A DNA stretch of 10,188 nt. Origin: Actinomycetes bacterium (GTDB lineage: Bacteria > Actinomycetota > Acidimicrobiia > Acidimicrobiales > RAAP-2). The DNA is taken from the NCBI GenBank assembly GCA_021841725.1, contig JAKCEC010000033.1:1-10188 (forward strand), given 5' to 3'. Of the stretch, positions 1 through 6,001 are shown piece by piece (the stretch's first letter is position 1; each line of letters starts with the position of its first letter). Below the pieces are notes generated by a model. The model ran no database searches and had not been told where the DNA came from. It saw nothing but the letters and a program-made list of their open reading frames with translations. The translations under genes were made by a program, and so were the position numbers.

Positions 1-177
1 ACCGCCGCGACCCAGTAGTGACGCCTGGTCCACCTCGGCCGCGACGGCCTCGGGGAACATCGCGAGCGCCTTGCGCAGGGCGTCGTAGCCCCCCGTCTCG
101 AGGTAGCGGTGCAGGGTAAAGGAATCGTTCAAGTCGCGCCGCGAGGACACGATGCGGGGGGCGTCCAAGCTCGCCAT
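1..177 (-). CDS. nuoF: NADH-quinone oxidoreductase subunit F, N-terminal fragment
   Basis: This is the first 59 codons of NuoF; the rest lies beyond the left edge. NuoF is the peripheral-arm subunit that binds NADH, FMN and a [4Fe-4S] cluster and takes the first electrons into complex I. The visible part has the family's opening: a TLHRYLETGGYDALRKAL segment (about residues 20-37), then ASLLGRGG at the cut end, which leads into the glycine-rich FMN/NADH-binding region of the family. The ATG shares one base with the nuoE stop (TGATG) and has a good ribosome binding site (AGGAG, 8 bases upstream), which fixes the start. The FMN-binding and cluster residues are outside the window. It is the sixth gene of the nuoA-F run. 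Identity is confident from sequence and order. Confidence 0.93.
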   Translation of the reverse strand, partial: MASLDAPRIVSSRRDLNDSFTLHRYLETGGYDALRKALAMFPEAVAAEVDQASLLGRGG

Positions 178-806
178 CACGTCGTCTCCTGGGCCGCGGC
201 CTCGGCGCGCGCGGCGCGCGCGGCCAGGGCGGCGGCGCGCTCGGCGGCGACGTCGTCCTTGGTGGCGCGCAGGCCGCCCTGACGCTTCACGCGGATCAGG
301 GTGCCGTGACTCGGGACCTCGTGGTCCAGGCGTCCCTCGCGCAGGTCCTGGACCATGGCGTCGAAGGTCTCGGGCGTCGTCGTGCGCACGTAGCGGTGGT
401 TCACCTGCACGCACGGCGCGTGATTGCAGTCGGCGAGGCACTCGGTCTCTTCGAGCGTGAAGAGGCCGTCGCTCGACGTCGCCCCCACCGCGCACCCGAG
501 CGTCGAGGAGGCGTGTTCGAGCAGTTCTTCACCCCCGCCCAGTAGGCAGGCGATGTTGGTGCACACGCCCACCACGTAGCGGCCCACCGGCTCGAGGTGG
601 AACATGTCGTAGAACGACGCGGTGCCGCGCACGTCCGCGGGGGACGTGTCGGTGAGCGACGCGACCTCCGCAATGCCGTCGTCGCTCAGGTACCCGTCTT
701 GCTCCTGGGCCAGGTGCAGCAGGGGCAGCAGGGCCGAACGCTTGCGCGGGTAGAGCGCCACCAACTCTTCGGCGCGTTGGCGAATATCGGCGCGGAAATG
801 ACTCAT
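177..806 (-). CDS. nuoE: NADH-quinone oxidoreductase subunit E ([2Fe-2S] thioredoxin-like)
   Basis: 209 aa. NuoE carries the off-pathway [2Fe-2S] cluster N1a beside NuoF in the NADH-oxidising module. The four ligands are visible as C-x4-C (C82, C87, in VCTNIAC) and C-x3-C (C123, C127, in ECLADC). The N-terminal helical part (LLHLAQEQDGYLSDD, then VRGTASFYDMF around 59-69) is typical. The ATG overlaps the nuoD stop by four bases (ATGA); AGGAG lies 10 bases upstream inside the end of nuoD, so the longer open frame running further upstream is not the gene. Residues about 178-209 form an Ala/Arg/Glu-rich tail with no family motif, probably a surface helix, encoded by alternating GC sequence. C105 and C132 are extra cysteines of unknown use. 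Confidence 0.96.
   Translation of the reverse strand: MSHFRADIRQRAEELVALYPRKRSALLPLLHLAQEQDGYLSDDGIAEVASLTDTSPADVRGTASFYDMFHLEPVGRYVVGVCTNIACLLGGGEELLEHASSTLGCAVGATSSDGLFTLEETECLADCNHAPCVQVNHRYVRTTTPETFDAMVQDLREGRLDHEVPSHGTLIRVKRQGGLRATKDDVAAERAAALAARAARAEAAAQETT
186..190 (-). promoter_or_regulatory. Ribosome binding site of nuoF
   Basis: AGGAG on the minus strand, eight bases before the nuoF ATG and inside the last codons of nuoE. Together with the one-base TGATG overlap it decides the nuoF start and suggests reinitiation helped by a real Shine-Dalgarno sequence. Confidence 0.75.
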
Positions 807-2152
807 CGGTCCACTTCTCCTAGAACGGGGTCCACCGTCGAGATCATGGTGATGGCGTCGGACACCGACGCGCCGCGCATCAACAACGGCATGGCTTGCA
901 GGTTGGTGAAGCTGGGCGCGCGGACGTGGATGCGGTACGGCCGGGGGCCGCCGTCGGCGACCAGGTAGCACCCGATCTCGCCGCGCGGGGACTCCACCGC
1001 CGAGTACACCTCGCCCGCGGGCACGTGAAAGCCCTCGGTGAAGAGCTTGAAGTGGTGGATGAGGGCCTCCATGGATTCGCCGATGCGCGCGCGCGGCGGC
1101 GGCGTGACCTTCGGGTCCTGACTGCGGTAGTCCCCGGCGGGCATCTTCTGCACGCACTGGCGGATGATGCGAATCGACTCGCGGATCTCGTTGAGGCGCA
1201 GCGCGTAGCGGTCGAAGTTATCGCCGTAGGTGCCCACGATGACGTCGAAGTCCACCTGGTCGTAGGCGAGGTAGGGCATCGATCGACGCAAATCCCACGC
1301 GACGCCGGTGGAGCGCAGGAGCGGTCCCGTCAGGCTCAGGGCCAGCGCCTCCTCGGCGGTGATGGCCCCCACGCCCACCAGACGGTTGCGAAAGATCGGT
1401 TGTCCCGTGAGGAGCTGGTCGTACTCGTAACTGCGCTCCTCGATGGTGTTGCAGATCACCTCGACGTCGTCCTCCCACCCGTCGGGCAGGTCGGCCGCCA
1501 CGCCCCCCGGGCGCACGTAGTTCAGATTGAGACGCAACCCCGCCGTCTTCTCGAAGAAGGCCAGGATCAACTCACGCTCGCGCAGGCCGTAAATCATCAT
1601 CGACGTGGATCCGAGGTCCATCCCGTTGGTGGCCATCCACACCAGGTGCGACGAGACGCGGTTCAGTTCGCTCATCATCATGCGGATCCAGGTGGCGCGC
1701 GCCGGCACCTCGACCCCGAGCAATTTCTCCACGGTCAGCGAGTACGAGAGTTCGTTGATCACCGGCGAGAGGTAGTCCATGCGCGTCACGTTGGTGGCGC
1801 CCTGGACGTAACTGAGGTTCTCGCCGGTCTTCTCCATGCCCGTGTGCAGGTAGCCGATGACGACCTTGGTGCGCAGCACGAACTCCCCGTCGAGCTCGAG
1901 CATCAGGCGCAGCACCCCGTGGGTCGAGGGGTGCGCCGGTCCCATGTTGATGATCATCGTCTCGTCGTCGCGCCGTTCGTAGTCGACCTGGCGGGGGTCG
2001 AGACTGACCCCGTCGAGGCGCAGTACCGCGCCCACCTCGCGACCCAGCTGGTCGGTGCCGGTGTCGACGCGCCGGATCAGCTCCTGGGCCCCCTCGGACG
2101 TCTCGACGGTGAGGCGTTCGGGACGGTTCGCTACTCGAATGTCGTCGCTCAT
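803..2152 (-). CDS. nuoD: NADH-quinone oxidoreductase subunit D (49-kDa, quinone-site subunit)
   Basis: 449 aa. NuoD, with NuoB, forms the quinone-reduction pocket at the foot of the peripheral arm; the fold derives from the large subunit of NiFe hydrogenases but has no metal site. Motifs in order: GPAHPSTHGVLR (71-82), IGYLHTGMEK (99-108), TRMDYLSP (123-130), ESPRGEIGCYLVADGG (387-402), APSFTNLQ (412-419) and the family's closing LGEVDR (444-449). H78 and Y127 match the conserved His and Tyr that contact the quinone headgroup in studied complexes (established for Thermus and Yarrowia; the alignment here is mine). The first ~65 residues are an extension ahead of the conserved core. The ATG overlaps the nuoC stop (ATGA), with a weak GGGA upstream. 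It is not fused to NuoC as it is in E. coli. Confidence 0.97.
   Translation of the reverse strand: MSDDIRVANRPERLTVETSEGAQELIRRVDTGTDQLGREVGAVLRLDGVSLDPRQVDYERRDDETMIINMGPAHPSTHGVLRLMLELDGEFVLRTKVVIGYLHTGMEKTGENLSYVQGATNVTRMDYLSPVINELSYSLTVEKLLGVEVPARATWIRMMMSELNRVSSHLVWMATNGMDLGSTSMMIYGLRERELILAFFEKTAGLRLNLNYVRPGGVAADLPDGWEDDVEVICNTIEERSYEYDQLLTGQPIFRNRLVGVGAITAEEALALSLTGPLLRSTGVAWDLRRSMPYLAYDQVDFDVIVGTYGDNFDRYALRLNEIRESIRIIRQCVQKMPAGDYRSQDPKVTPPPRARIGESMEALIHHFKLFTEGFHVPAGEVYSAVESPRGEIGCYLVADGGPRPYRIHVRAPSFTNLQAMPLLMRGASVSDAITMISTVDPVLGEVDR
817..821 (-). promoter_or_regulatory. Ribosome binding site of nuoE
   Basis: AGGAG (part of TAGGAGAAG) on the minus strand, 10 bases before the nuoE ATG, encoded within the last codons of nuoD. 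It supports the short nuoE start over the longer upstream frame. Confidence 0.75.
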
Positions 2153-2643
2153 CGCGGTCCCGGCGCTTCCTTGAATTGGATCGGCACGTGGCCGACGCCG
2201 TAATCCTTGCGCAGGGGGTGACCCTCCCACTCCTCGGGCATCAGGATGCGCGTGAGGTCGGGGTGACCGTCGAAGAGGATCCCGAACATGTCGAAGGTCT
2301 CGCGCTCGGGCGCCTCGGTGCCCGGGTAGACGTGAAACAGCGAATCTACCCGCGGCGCGTCGTTCCCCGCCTGCACGCGCACGCGCACGCGCAGCCGGCG
2401 CGAGAGCGAGAGAAAGTTCGCGACGACCTCGAAGCGCGTCGGCGTGATCCCCTCGGGAACGTAGCGATCGGCGTGCTCGAGGTAGTCGACGCCGCAGACG
2501 TCGACGCACATCTCGAAGCCATCGGCCCGGAGAGCGGCGGCCAGGTCGGCGTAGTGCTCGCGGGTCGGGAAGAACGCGGCGTCGCAGGCGAGGGCCTCCT
2601 CAACGAGCACGCCCGGGGGGGCCAAGGGGGGCAGGGGGATCAC
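2149..2643 (-). CDS. nuoC: NADH-quinone oxidoreductase subunit C (30-kDa)
   Basis: 164 aa from the chosen GTG. NuoC is a structural subunit of the peripheral arm, packed against NuoD and without a cofactor. Visible family features: CGVDYLE (50-56), [11 protein letters not shown] (70-80), RLRVRVRV (83-90), [18 protein letters not shown] (113-130) and [18 protein letters not shown] (132-149). GTG at 2643 overlaps the nuoB stop as GTGA, the same junction type used elsewhere in the window. A possible start at 2688 would overlap nuoB by 49 bases and add 15 residues with no family similarity. No strong Shine-Dalgarno precedes the GTG (AGGA lies about 13 bases up), so coupling to nuoB translation is likely. 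The N-terminus is unusually proline-rich ([10 protein letters not shown]) and coded by long C-runs. It ends with ATGA into nuoD. Confidence 0.94.
   Translation of the reverse strand: MIPLPPLAPPGVLVEEALACDAAFFPTREHYADLAAALRADGFEMCVDVCGVDYLEHADRYVPEGITPTRFEVVANFLSLSRRLRVRVRVQAGNDAPRVDSLFHVYPGTEAPERETFDMFGILFDGHPDLTRILMPEEWEGHPLRKDYGVGHVPIQFKEAPGPR
2615..2638 (+). other. G-run cluster (possible G-quadruplex) at the nuoC start
   Basis: Three long G-runs of 7, 6 and 5 bases lie on the plus strand, separated only by CCAA and CA. If the 7-G run is split, the pattern fits the four-G-tract rule for intramolecular quadruplexes. It lies on the template strand of nuoC, directly over its first codons, so the mRNA carries C-runs here. 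Whether it folds is inference. Confidence 0.45.
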
Positions 2644-3209
2644 TTCGGCGTGCCCATCCTGACGGTCACCGGGACTTCGGGCGTCCACACGCCGCTCGCG
2701 TGGTCGTGTCCCAGGTGAGTGGGGTCACCCTCGGCGCGACGACGCATGATCTCGCCGGTGCGGATCTGCTCGTGCAGCGTGAGGATGGCGTGCATGAGCG
2801 TCTCGGGGCTCGGTGGGCATCCCGGGGCGTAGACGTCGACCGGCACGATCTGGTCGACGCCCTGCACGATGGCGTAGTTGTTGAAGAGTCCGCCGGTGGA
2901 CGCGCACACGCCCATCGAAATGACCCACTTGGGTTCCATCATCTGGTCGTAGACCTGACGCAGGACGGGGGCCATCTTCTGGCTCACGCGGCCGGCCACG
3001 ATCATGAGGTCGGCCTGTCGCGGCGAGTTGCGAAACACCTCCATGCCGAAGCGCGCCAGGTCGAAGTCCGCCGCGCCCGCCGCCATCATCTCAATCGCGC
3101 AACAGGCCAACCCGAAGGACGCGGGCCACACCGACGCGCGACGCGCCCAGCGCACCAGGTCCTCGATGGGCGCAGTCAAGAAATTGTGCTGCAGGTCCTC
3201 GAGCGCCAC
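2640..3209 (-). CDS. nuoB: NADH-quinone oxidoreductase subunit B (cluster N2 subunit)
   Basis: 189 aa. NuoB holds [4Fe-4S] cluster N2, the last cluster in the chain, which hands electrons to menaquinone at the NuoB/NuoD interface. The four ligands are present: tandem C36-C37 in [11 protein letters not shown]102 in MGVCASTGG and C131 in [26 protein letters not shown] (74-90) and the [19 protein letters not shown] stretch (109-127) are also typical. The GTG start shares a base with the nuoA stop (TAGTG), and AGGCGG lies just upstream; the open frame continues far upstream but only over nuoA. The His-containing C-terminal tail ([11 protein letters not shown], about 165-175) lies past the conserved core and its role is unknown to me. 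Confidence 0.97.
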   Translation of the reverse strand: MALEDLQHNFLTAPIEDLVRWARRASVWPASFGLACCAIEMMAAGAADFDLARFGMEVFRNSPRQADLMIVAGRVSQKMAPVLRQVYDQMMEPKWVISMGVCASTGGLFNNYAIVQGVDQIVPVDVYAPGCPPSPETLMHAILTLHEQIRTGEIMRRRAEGDPTHLGHDHASGVWTPEVPVTVRMGTPK

Positions 3210-3652
3210 TACGCCGCCTGATCCGCGTCCGCGCCGATACGCACGATGGTCGAAGAACTCGTGCGCGCGGGCACGCCCAGGGTGAGGTGCTGCCGCGGTC
3301 CCCACGAGAGGGCCCCTTCGCGCACCAAGTACAAGAGGGCGCCGAAGACGGTGAGGGAGAAGACGAGGACTTCGACCAGTCCGAAACCGGCCAATTGACG
3401 AAACACGACGGCGAAGGGGTACATGAAGACGACCTCGATGTCGAAGATGACAAAAATCATGGCCACCAGGTAAAAGCGAACGGGGAAGCGCTGGGGCGGT
3501 TCGACTTCGGGGACTATCCCACACTCGTAGGGCGCAATCTTGGCGTCGGTGGGCCGCTTGCGAGGCGCCAACAAGGCCGACGCTACAAACGATCCCGACG
3601 CGAACACTGCTCCCAGAATCAGGAGTCCCAGTATCGGCAAATACTGGTTCAC
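3209..3652 (-). CDS. nuoA: NADH-quinone oxidoreductase subunit A (membrane subunit)
   Basis: 147 aa, near the usual family length. NuoA is a three-helix membrane subunit at the junction of the two arms; its first loop lies near the quinone channel. Predicted helices are about 4-28, 58-82 and 88-111. Between them are the family signatures YECG (42-45) and [19 protein letters not shown] (55-73), with the conserved acidic pair at D71/E73. The start is GTG at 3652: the protein begins [11 protein letters not shown], as NuoA proteins do, and no other in-frame start lies nearby. No Shine-Dalgarno is correctly placed for this GTG; a GGAG 16 bases upstream is instead well placed for a three-codon ORF ending across the nuoA start. 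First gene of the nuo operon. About 20 C-terminal residues follow the last conserved part. Confidence 0.95.
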   Translation of the reverse strand: MNQYLPILGLLILGAVFASGSFVASALLAPRKRPTDAKIAPYECGIVPEVEPPQRFPVRFYLVAMIFVIFDIEVVFMYPFAVVFRQLAGFGLVEVLVFSLTVFGALLYLVREGALSWGPRQHLTLGVPARTSSSTIVRIGADADQAA

Positions 3653-3660
3653 GGATTCAT
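3649..3660 (-). other. Possible three-codon leader ORF (Met-Asn-Pro-stop) overlapping the nuoA start
   Basis: Reading leftward, GGAG (3672-3669) is followed by 8 bases and then ATG AAT CCG TGA. The stop overlaps the nuoA GTG by four bases (GTGA), the same layout as the nuoB/nuoC and hemB/hemL junctions. The ribosome binding site thus fits the mini-ORF, not nuoA itself. Translation of this unit and coupling to nuoA are inference; a chance match remains possible because the unit is only 12 bases. Confidence 0.35.
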
Positions 3661-3724
3661 TTCTATCACTCCGACGAGAGTGCTCGGAACCGTCGCGCCG
3701 GGACCAAGCGCCTAATCTGTCTCA
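3653..3724. promoter_or_regulatory. Divergent promoter region between nuoA and the MenJ-like gene
   Basis: 72 bases separate two divergent starts, so both promoters must lie here or inside the flanking genes. Toward the right, TAATCT at 3713-3718 is a good -10. Toward the left I see only a poor -10-like TAGAAA (3666-3661) with no convincing -35. A GGAACC at 3686-3691 resembles an ECF sigma -35, but no matching -10 follows at the right distance. Shared control of the two units is plausible, not shown. Confidence 0.55.
3713..3718 (+). promoter_or_regulatory. Candidate -10 element of a leaderless promoter
   Basis: TAATCT fits the actinobacterial TAnnnT -10 pattern and ends six bases before the ATG at 3725. 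No Shine-Dalgarno lies between or just upstream. This spacing is what leaderless mRNAs show, with transcription starting at or next to the A of ATG. No clear -35 is visible. Confidence 0.45.
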
Positions 3725-5056
3725 ATGCCCACTCTCGCAGAAGTCGCCACGCAGTCACCGGAATTCGACGTGGTCATCGTGGGGGCGGGACCCAGTGGCT
3801 CGGCCTGCGCCTACTGGCTGGCCCAGGCCGGGTGGTCGGTGTGTCTGATCGAGAAGAAGGTCTTCCCCCGCGAGAAGACGTGCGGCGACGGTCTCACCCC
3901 GCGATCGGTGCACCAGTTGATCGAGATGGGACTGGAGCCCGAGGTGGCCGCGCACGGTCACAAGTATCAGGGCCTGCGGTCCTTCGGCTTCGGGGCGTCG
4001 TTGGAGATGCAGTGGCCCGAGCACCCGATCTTCCCGAACTACGGTTACACCGTCACCCGCTTCAACCTCGACGGACTGGTGGCCGATCACGCGGTGCGTC
4101 ACGGCGCGACCCTCCTCACGGGCGTCGAGGCGCTCGAACTCCTCGATTCGACGCCCTCGCCGTCGGGCGCCCTCCTCGGCGCGGCGGGGGTCGTGGTCCA
4201 GGACAAGGAATCGGGCCTTACCGCACCGATCCGCGGACGCTACCTCGTCGTCGGCGACGGTCAGAACTCGCGCCTCGGGCGCGCCCTCGGCACGACGCGC
4301 AACCGTGAATGGCCCATGGGCATGGCCCTACGCGGGTACTACACGTCCGCGCGCCACGACGAACCGTGGATTGACTCGCACCTCGACATCCGCGACCCCC
4401 GGGGCGACGTGGTGCCCGGCTACGGCTGGATCTTCCCGCTGGGCGACGGTCGCGTGAACGTGGGCGTGGGACTGCTCTCGACCGGCGGGGCCTGGAAGGG
4501 CGTCAACACCACCAAGCTGCAGGAGTACTTCGTCGCCCAGACGGCCGAGGCCTGGGGTCTCAACGACGAGAGTTGCCTCGGTCCCGCCACCGGCGGGCGC
4601 CTGCCCATGGGCCTGGCCGTCGGCCCGCGCATCGGGGCCAACACCCTGACGATCGGCGACGCCGCGGGGACGGTGAACCCCTTCAACGGTGAGGGCATCG
4701 CCTACGGGTACGAATCGGGTCGCCTGGCGGCCGGGGTGCTCGGCGAAGCGCTCGCCTCGGGCGACGCCGGCGCGCTGAGCCTCTACGAAGAACGGATGCA
4801 GGCGGCCTACGGCGACTACTACAAACTCGCGCGCGCCTTCGTGCGCCTCATCTCCGAGCCCAAGATCCTCTCGGTCTGCGTGGGCGCCGGGTTGCGCATC
4901 GGGCCACTGATGAACGAGCTCTTGGCCGTGATGGCCAACCTCATGAGCAACGACAACAAGGGTCCGGCCGAGGTCGGCTATCGCGCCATGGTGCGCCTGG
5001 CCCACGCGGTGCCCGAGGAGGCGTACCGGTTGCTCCTGGGCACGTCCGAGGACTAA
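3725..5056 (+). CDS. Geranylgeranyl reductase family FAD-dependent oxidoreductase (MenJ-like, probable menaquinone reductase)
   Basis: 443 aa. Family members are membrane-associated flavoenzymes that hydrogenate isoprenoid double bonds. Visible parts: an N-terminal FAD-binding beta-alpha-beta with GAGPSG (20-25) and E43 ending the second strand; FPREKTCGDGLTPR (47-60), holding the family's conserved Cys-Gly-Asp-Gly; YTVTRFNLDGLV (108-119); the lipid-site motif YGWIFP followed by eight residues and GVG (233-249); and the second FAD motif GDAAGTVNPFNGEGI (311-325). The start has no Shine-Dalgarno but has a -10-like TAATCT six bases upstream. It diverges from nuoA; from memory, similar reductases sit beside nuo in Streptomyces, and mycobacterial MenJ saturates one isoprene unit of menaquinone-9. 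Menaquinone is therefore the likeliest substrate (inference); geranylgeranyl-diphosphate or another prenyl lipid cannot be excluded. Confidence 0.88.
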   Translation: MPTLAEVATQSPEFDVVIVGAGPSGSACAYWLAQAGWSVCLIEKKVFPREKTCGDGLTPRSVHQLIEMGLEPEVAAHGHKYQGLRSFGFGASLEMQWPEHPIFPNYGYTVTRFNLDGLVADHAVRHGATLLTGVEALELLDSTPSPSGALLGAAGVVVQDKESGLTAPIRGRYLVVGDGQNSRLGRALGTTRNREWPMGMALRGYYTSARHDEPWIDSHLDIRDPRGDVVPGYGWIFPLGDGRVNVGVGLLSTGGAWKGVNTTKLQEYFVAQTAEAWGLNDESCLGPATGGRLPMGLAVGPRIGANTLTIGDAAGTVNPFNGEGIAYGYESGRLAAGVLGEALASGDAGALSLYEERMQAAYGDYYKLARAFVRLISEPKILSVCVGAGLRIGPLMNELLAVMANLMSNDNKGPAEVGYRAMVRLAHAVPEEAYRLLLGTSED

Positions 5057-5072
5057 TCGACCGTGACGGTCA

Positions 5073-5106
5073 TTTATCACTCGGACATAGGATAAAAGCG
5101 TGTCCG
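5073..5106. repeat. Two interlocked 6-base inverted repeats (operator or RNA pseudoknot)
   Basis: TTTATC (5073-5078) pairs with GATAAA (5091-5096), and CGGACA (5082-5087) pairs with TGTCCG (5101-5106). The arms alternate a-b-a'-b', with gaps of 3, 3 and 4 bases. As RNA this is the topology of a compact H-type pseudoknot; as DNA it is two overlapping dyads around a -10-like TAGGAT. Pairing is exact by inspection; function is inference. Confidence 0.5.
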
Positions 5107-5128
5107 TACGAGCGAGCGCCGCACCCGT

Positions 5129-5135
5129 GAAGGGA
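5129..5135 (+). promoter_or_regulatory. Ribosome binding site of the FTR1 gene
   Basis: GAAGGGA ends seven bases before the GTG at 5143 and decides that start. A GTG five bases earlier runs into a stop after one more codon. Confidence 0.7.
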
Positions 5136-5142
5136 CCGTGAC

Positions 5143-5997
5143 GTGATCCCCACCTTCATCATCTTTTTACGCGAGGGCATCGAGGCGTCGATGATCGTCG
5201 CCATCCTGCTCGCCTACCTCAAGCGCATCGGCCAGAGCCGGCACTTCCGCGACGTGTACTTCGGGGTCGGCGCCGCCACCGTCCTCATGGTCCTGGGCGG
5301 GGTCGGCGCGTACTTCGCCATCGCGCGCTACTCCGGATCGAACCTGCAGACGTACTTCGAGACCGCGACCTACGTCCTCGCCGCGGGGTTCTTGACGGCC
5401 ATGACGTTTTGGATGCACCAGCACGCTCGCACGATGGCGGCCGAACTGCAAGCCCGCAGCGATCAGGCGCTCACCAGGGGCAATCGGTGGGGACTCGGTC
5501 TGTTGTCGTTCCAGGCGGTGGCGCGCGAGGGCCTCGAGACGATGGTGTTCACCCTGGCCATCCTCTTCGCCAACGCGCACCAATCCGCCGCGCCCGTCCA
5601 GGGTCGAATGGTCATGCTGGGCGGGCTCCTGGGGTTGGTGATCGCCCTGGCCCTGGCGGTGGCCATGTATCGCCTGGGGACCCGCGTCAACTTGAAGATC
5701 TTCTTTCGCGTCTTAGGCGTCGCCCTCATGCTCTTCGCCGCCGGGCTCCTCGCCGACGCCATGGAGAACATGCAGCAGCTCGGCTGGATCACCGTGGGCT
5801 CGCACGTGCTCTGGAACTCCAGCGGCTTCTTGCCCGAATCGTCGAACGCCGGCGACGTGGTGCACTCGCTCCTCGGCTACGCCGACCGCCCGACCGTGCT
5901 CCAGGGGGTGGTCTGGCTCCTCTACGTGGGGGTCAGCGTCAGCGTCTTCGTCGTGCTCGGGCGCCCCGCGCGTGGCGCCAGCGCCCACCGTCCCTAG
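5143..5997 (+). CDS. FTR1 family iron permease (EfeU-like)
   Basis: 284 aa, normal for bacterial FTR1/EfeU proteins, which carry iron across the cytoplasmic membrane after oxidation of Fe2+ to Fe3+. Both hallmark R-E-G-x-E motifs are present and lie in membrane helices: REGIE (10-14) and REGLE (128-132). About seven hydrophobic helices are visible: roughly 3-24, 40-62, 73-91, 117-142, 157-177, 186-205 and 253-273. The loop before the last helix (LWNSSGFLPESS...LLGYADRPT, 223-251) is also family-typical. The start is GTG with GAAGGGA seven bases upstream. Neither EfeO, EfeB nor a multicopper oxidase is encoded in the window, so the partner oxidase, if any, is elsewhere. The gene converges on the leftward unknown gene, with four bases between stops. 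A heavy-metal or lead permease of the same superfamily is a weaker alternative. Confidence 0.92.
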   Translation: MIPTFIIFLREGIEASMIVAILLAYLKRIGQSRHFRDVYFGVGAATVLMVLGGVGAYFAIARYSGSNLQTYFETATYVLAAGFLTAMTFWMHQHARTMAAELQARSDQALTRGNRWGLGLLSFQAVAREGLETMVFTLAILFANAHQSAAPVQGRMVMLGGLLGLVIALALAVAMYRLGTRVNLKIFFRVLGVALMLFAAGLLADAMENMQQLGWITVGSHVLWNSSGFLPESSNAGDVVHSLLGYADRPTVLQGVVWLLYVGVSVSVFVVLGRPARGASAHRP

Positions 5998-6001
5998 GGG
6001 T

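Larger units (their letters stand above)
5057..5142 (+). promoter_or_regulatory. Intergenic region with the likely FTR1 promoter
   Basis: 86 bases between two rightward genes. Features seen: a short stem GACCG-TGA-CGGTC (5059-5071) with no T-run, a poor terminator at best; interlocked inverted repeats (5073-5106); a -10-like TAGGAT (5088-5093) with a weak GTGACG (5063-5068) as a possible -35 at a long 19-base spacing; and a 10-base direct repeat at both ends. It probably carries a separate promoter for the iron permease. I see no recognisable IdeR/DtxR or Fur box. Confidence 0.5.
5059..5143. repeat. 10-base direct repeat flanking the intergenic region
   Basis: GACCGTGACG occurs at 5059-5068, just after the MenJ-like stop, and again at 5134-5143, where it overlaps the ribosome binding site and first base of the FTR1 start codon. 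The copies are identical over ten bases and 75 bases apart. The first copy is also one side of a short hairpin. They could be binding half-sites or chance. Confidence 0.4.

Noticed and set aside
896..2203. Long rightward open frame opposite nuoD (435 codons)
   Set aside because: It is the antisense of a gene with every NuoD motif. Its product is a His/Arg/Val-rich mix with no domain, as expected in GC-rich DNA.
2149..2688. Longer nuoC start at 2688
   Set aside because: It would overlap nuoB by 49 bases and add 15 residues unlike NuoC. GTG at 2643 gives the GTGA junction seen elsewhere.
3686..3691. GGAACC as an ECF sigma-factor -35
   Set aside because: No GTC/GTT-type -10 follows at 16-18 bases; the spacing to TAATCT is 21.
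5057..5142. IdeR/DtxR or Fur box before FTR1
   Set aside because: I looked for the TTAGG...CCTAA-type and GATAAT-type consensus sites. The dyads present do not match either.
5959..5986. GGGCGC...GCGCCC hairpin at the end of the FTR1 gene as a terminator
   Set aside because: The stem is good, but it lies in coding sequence, no T-run follows, and such GC stems are frequent in this DNA.
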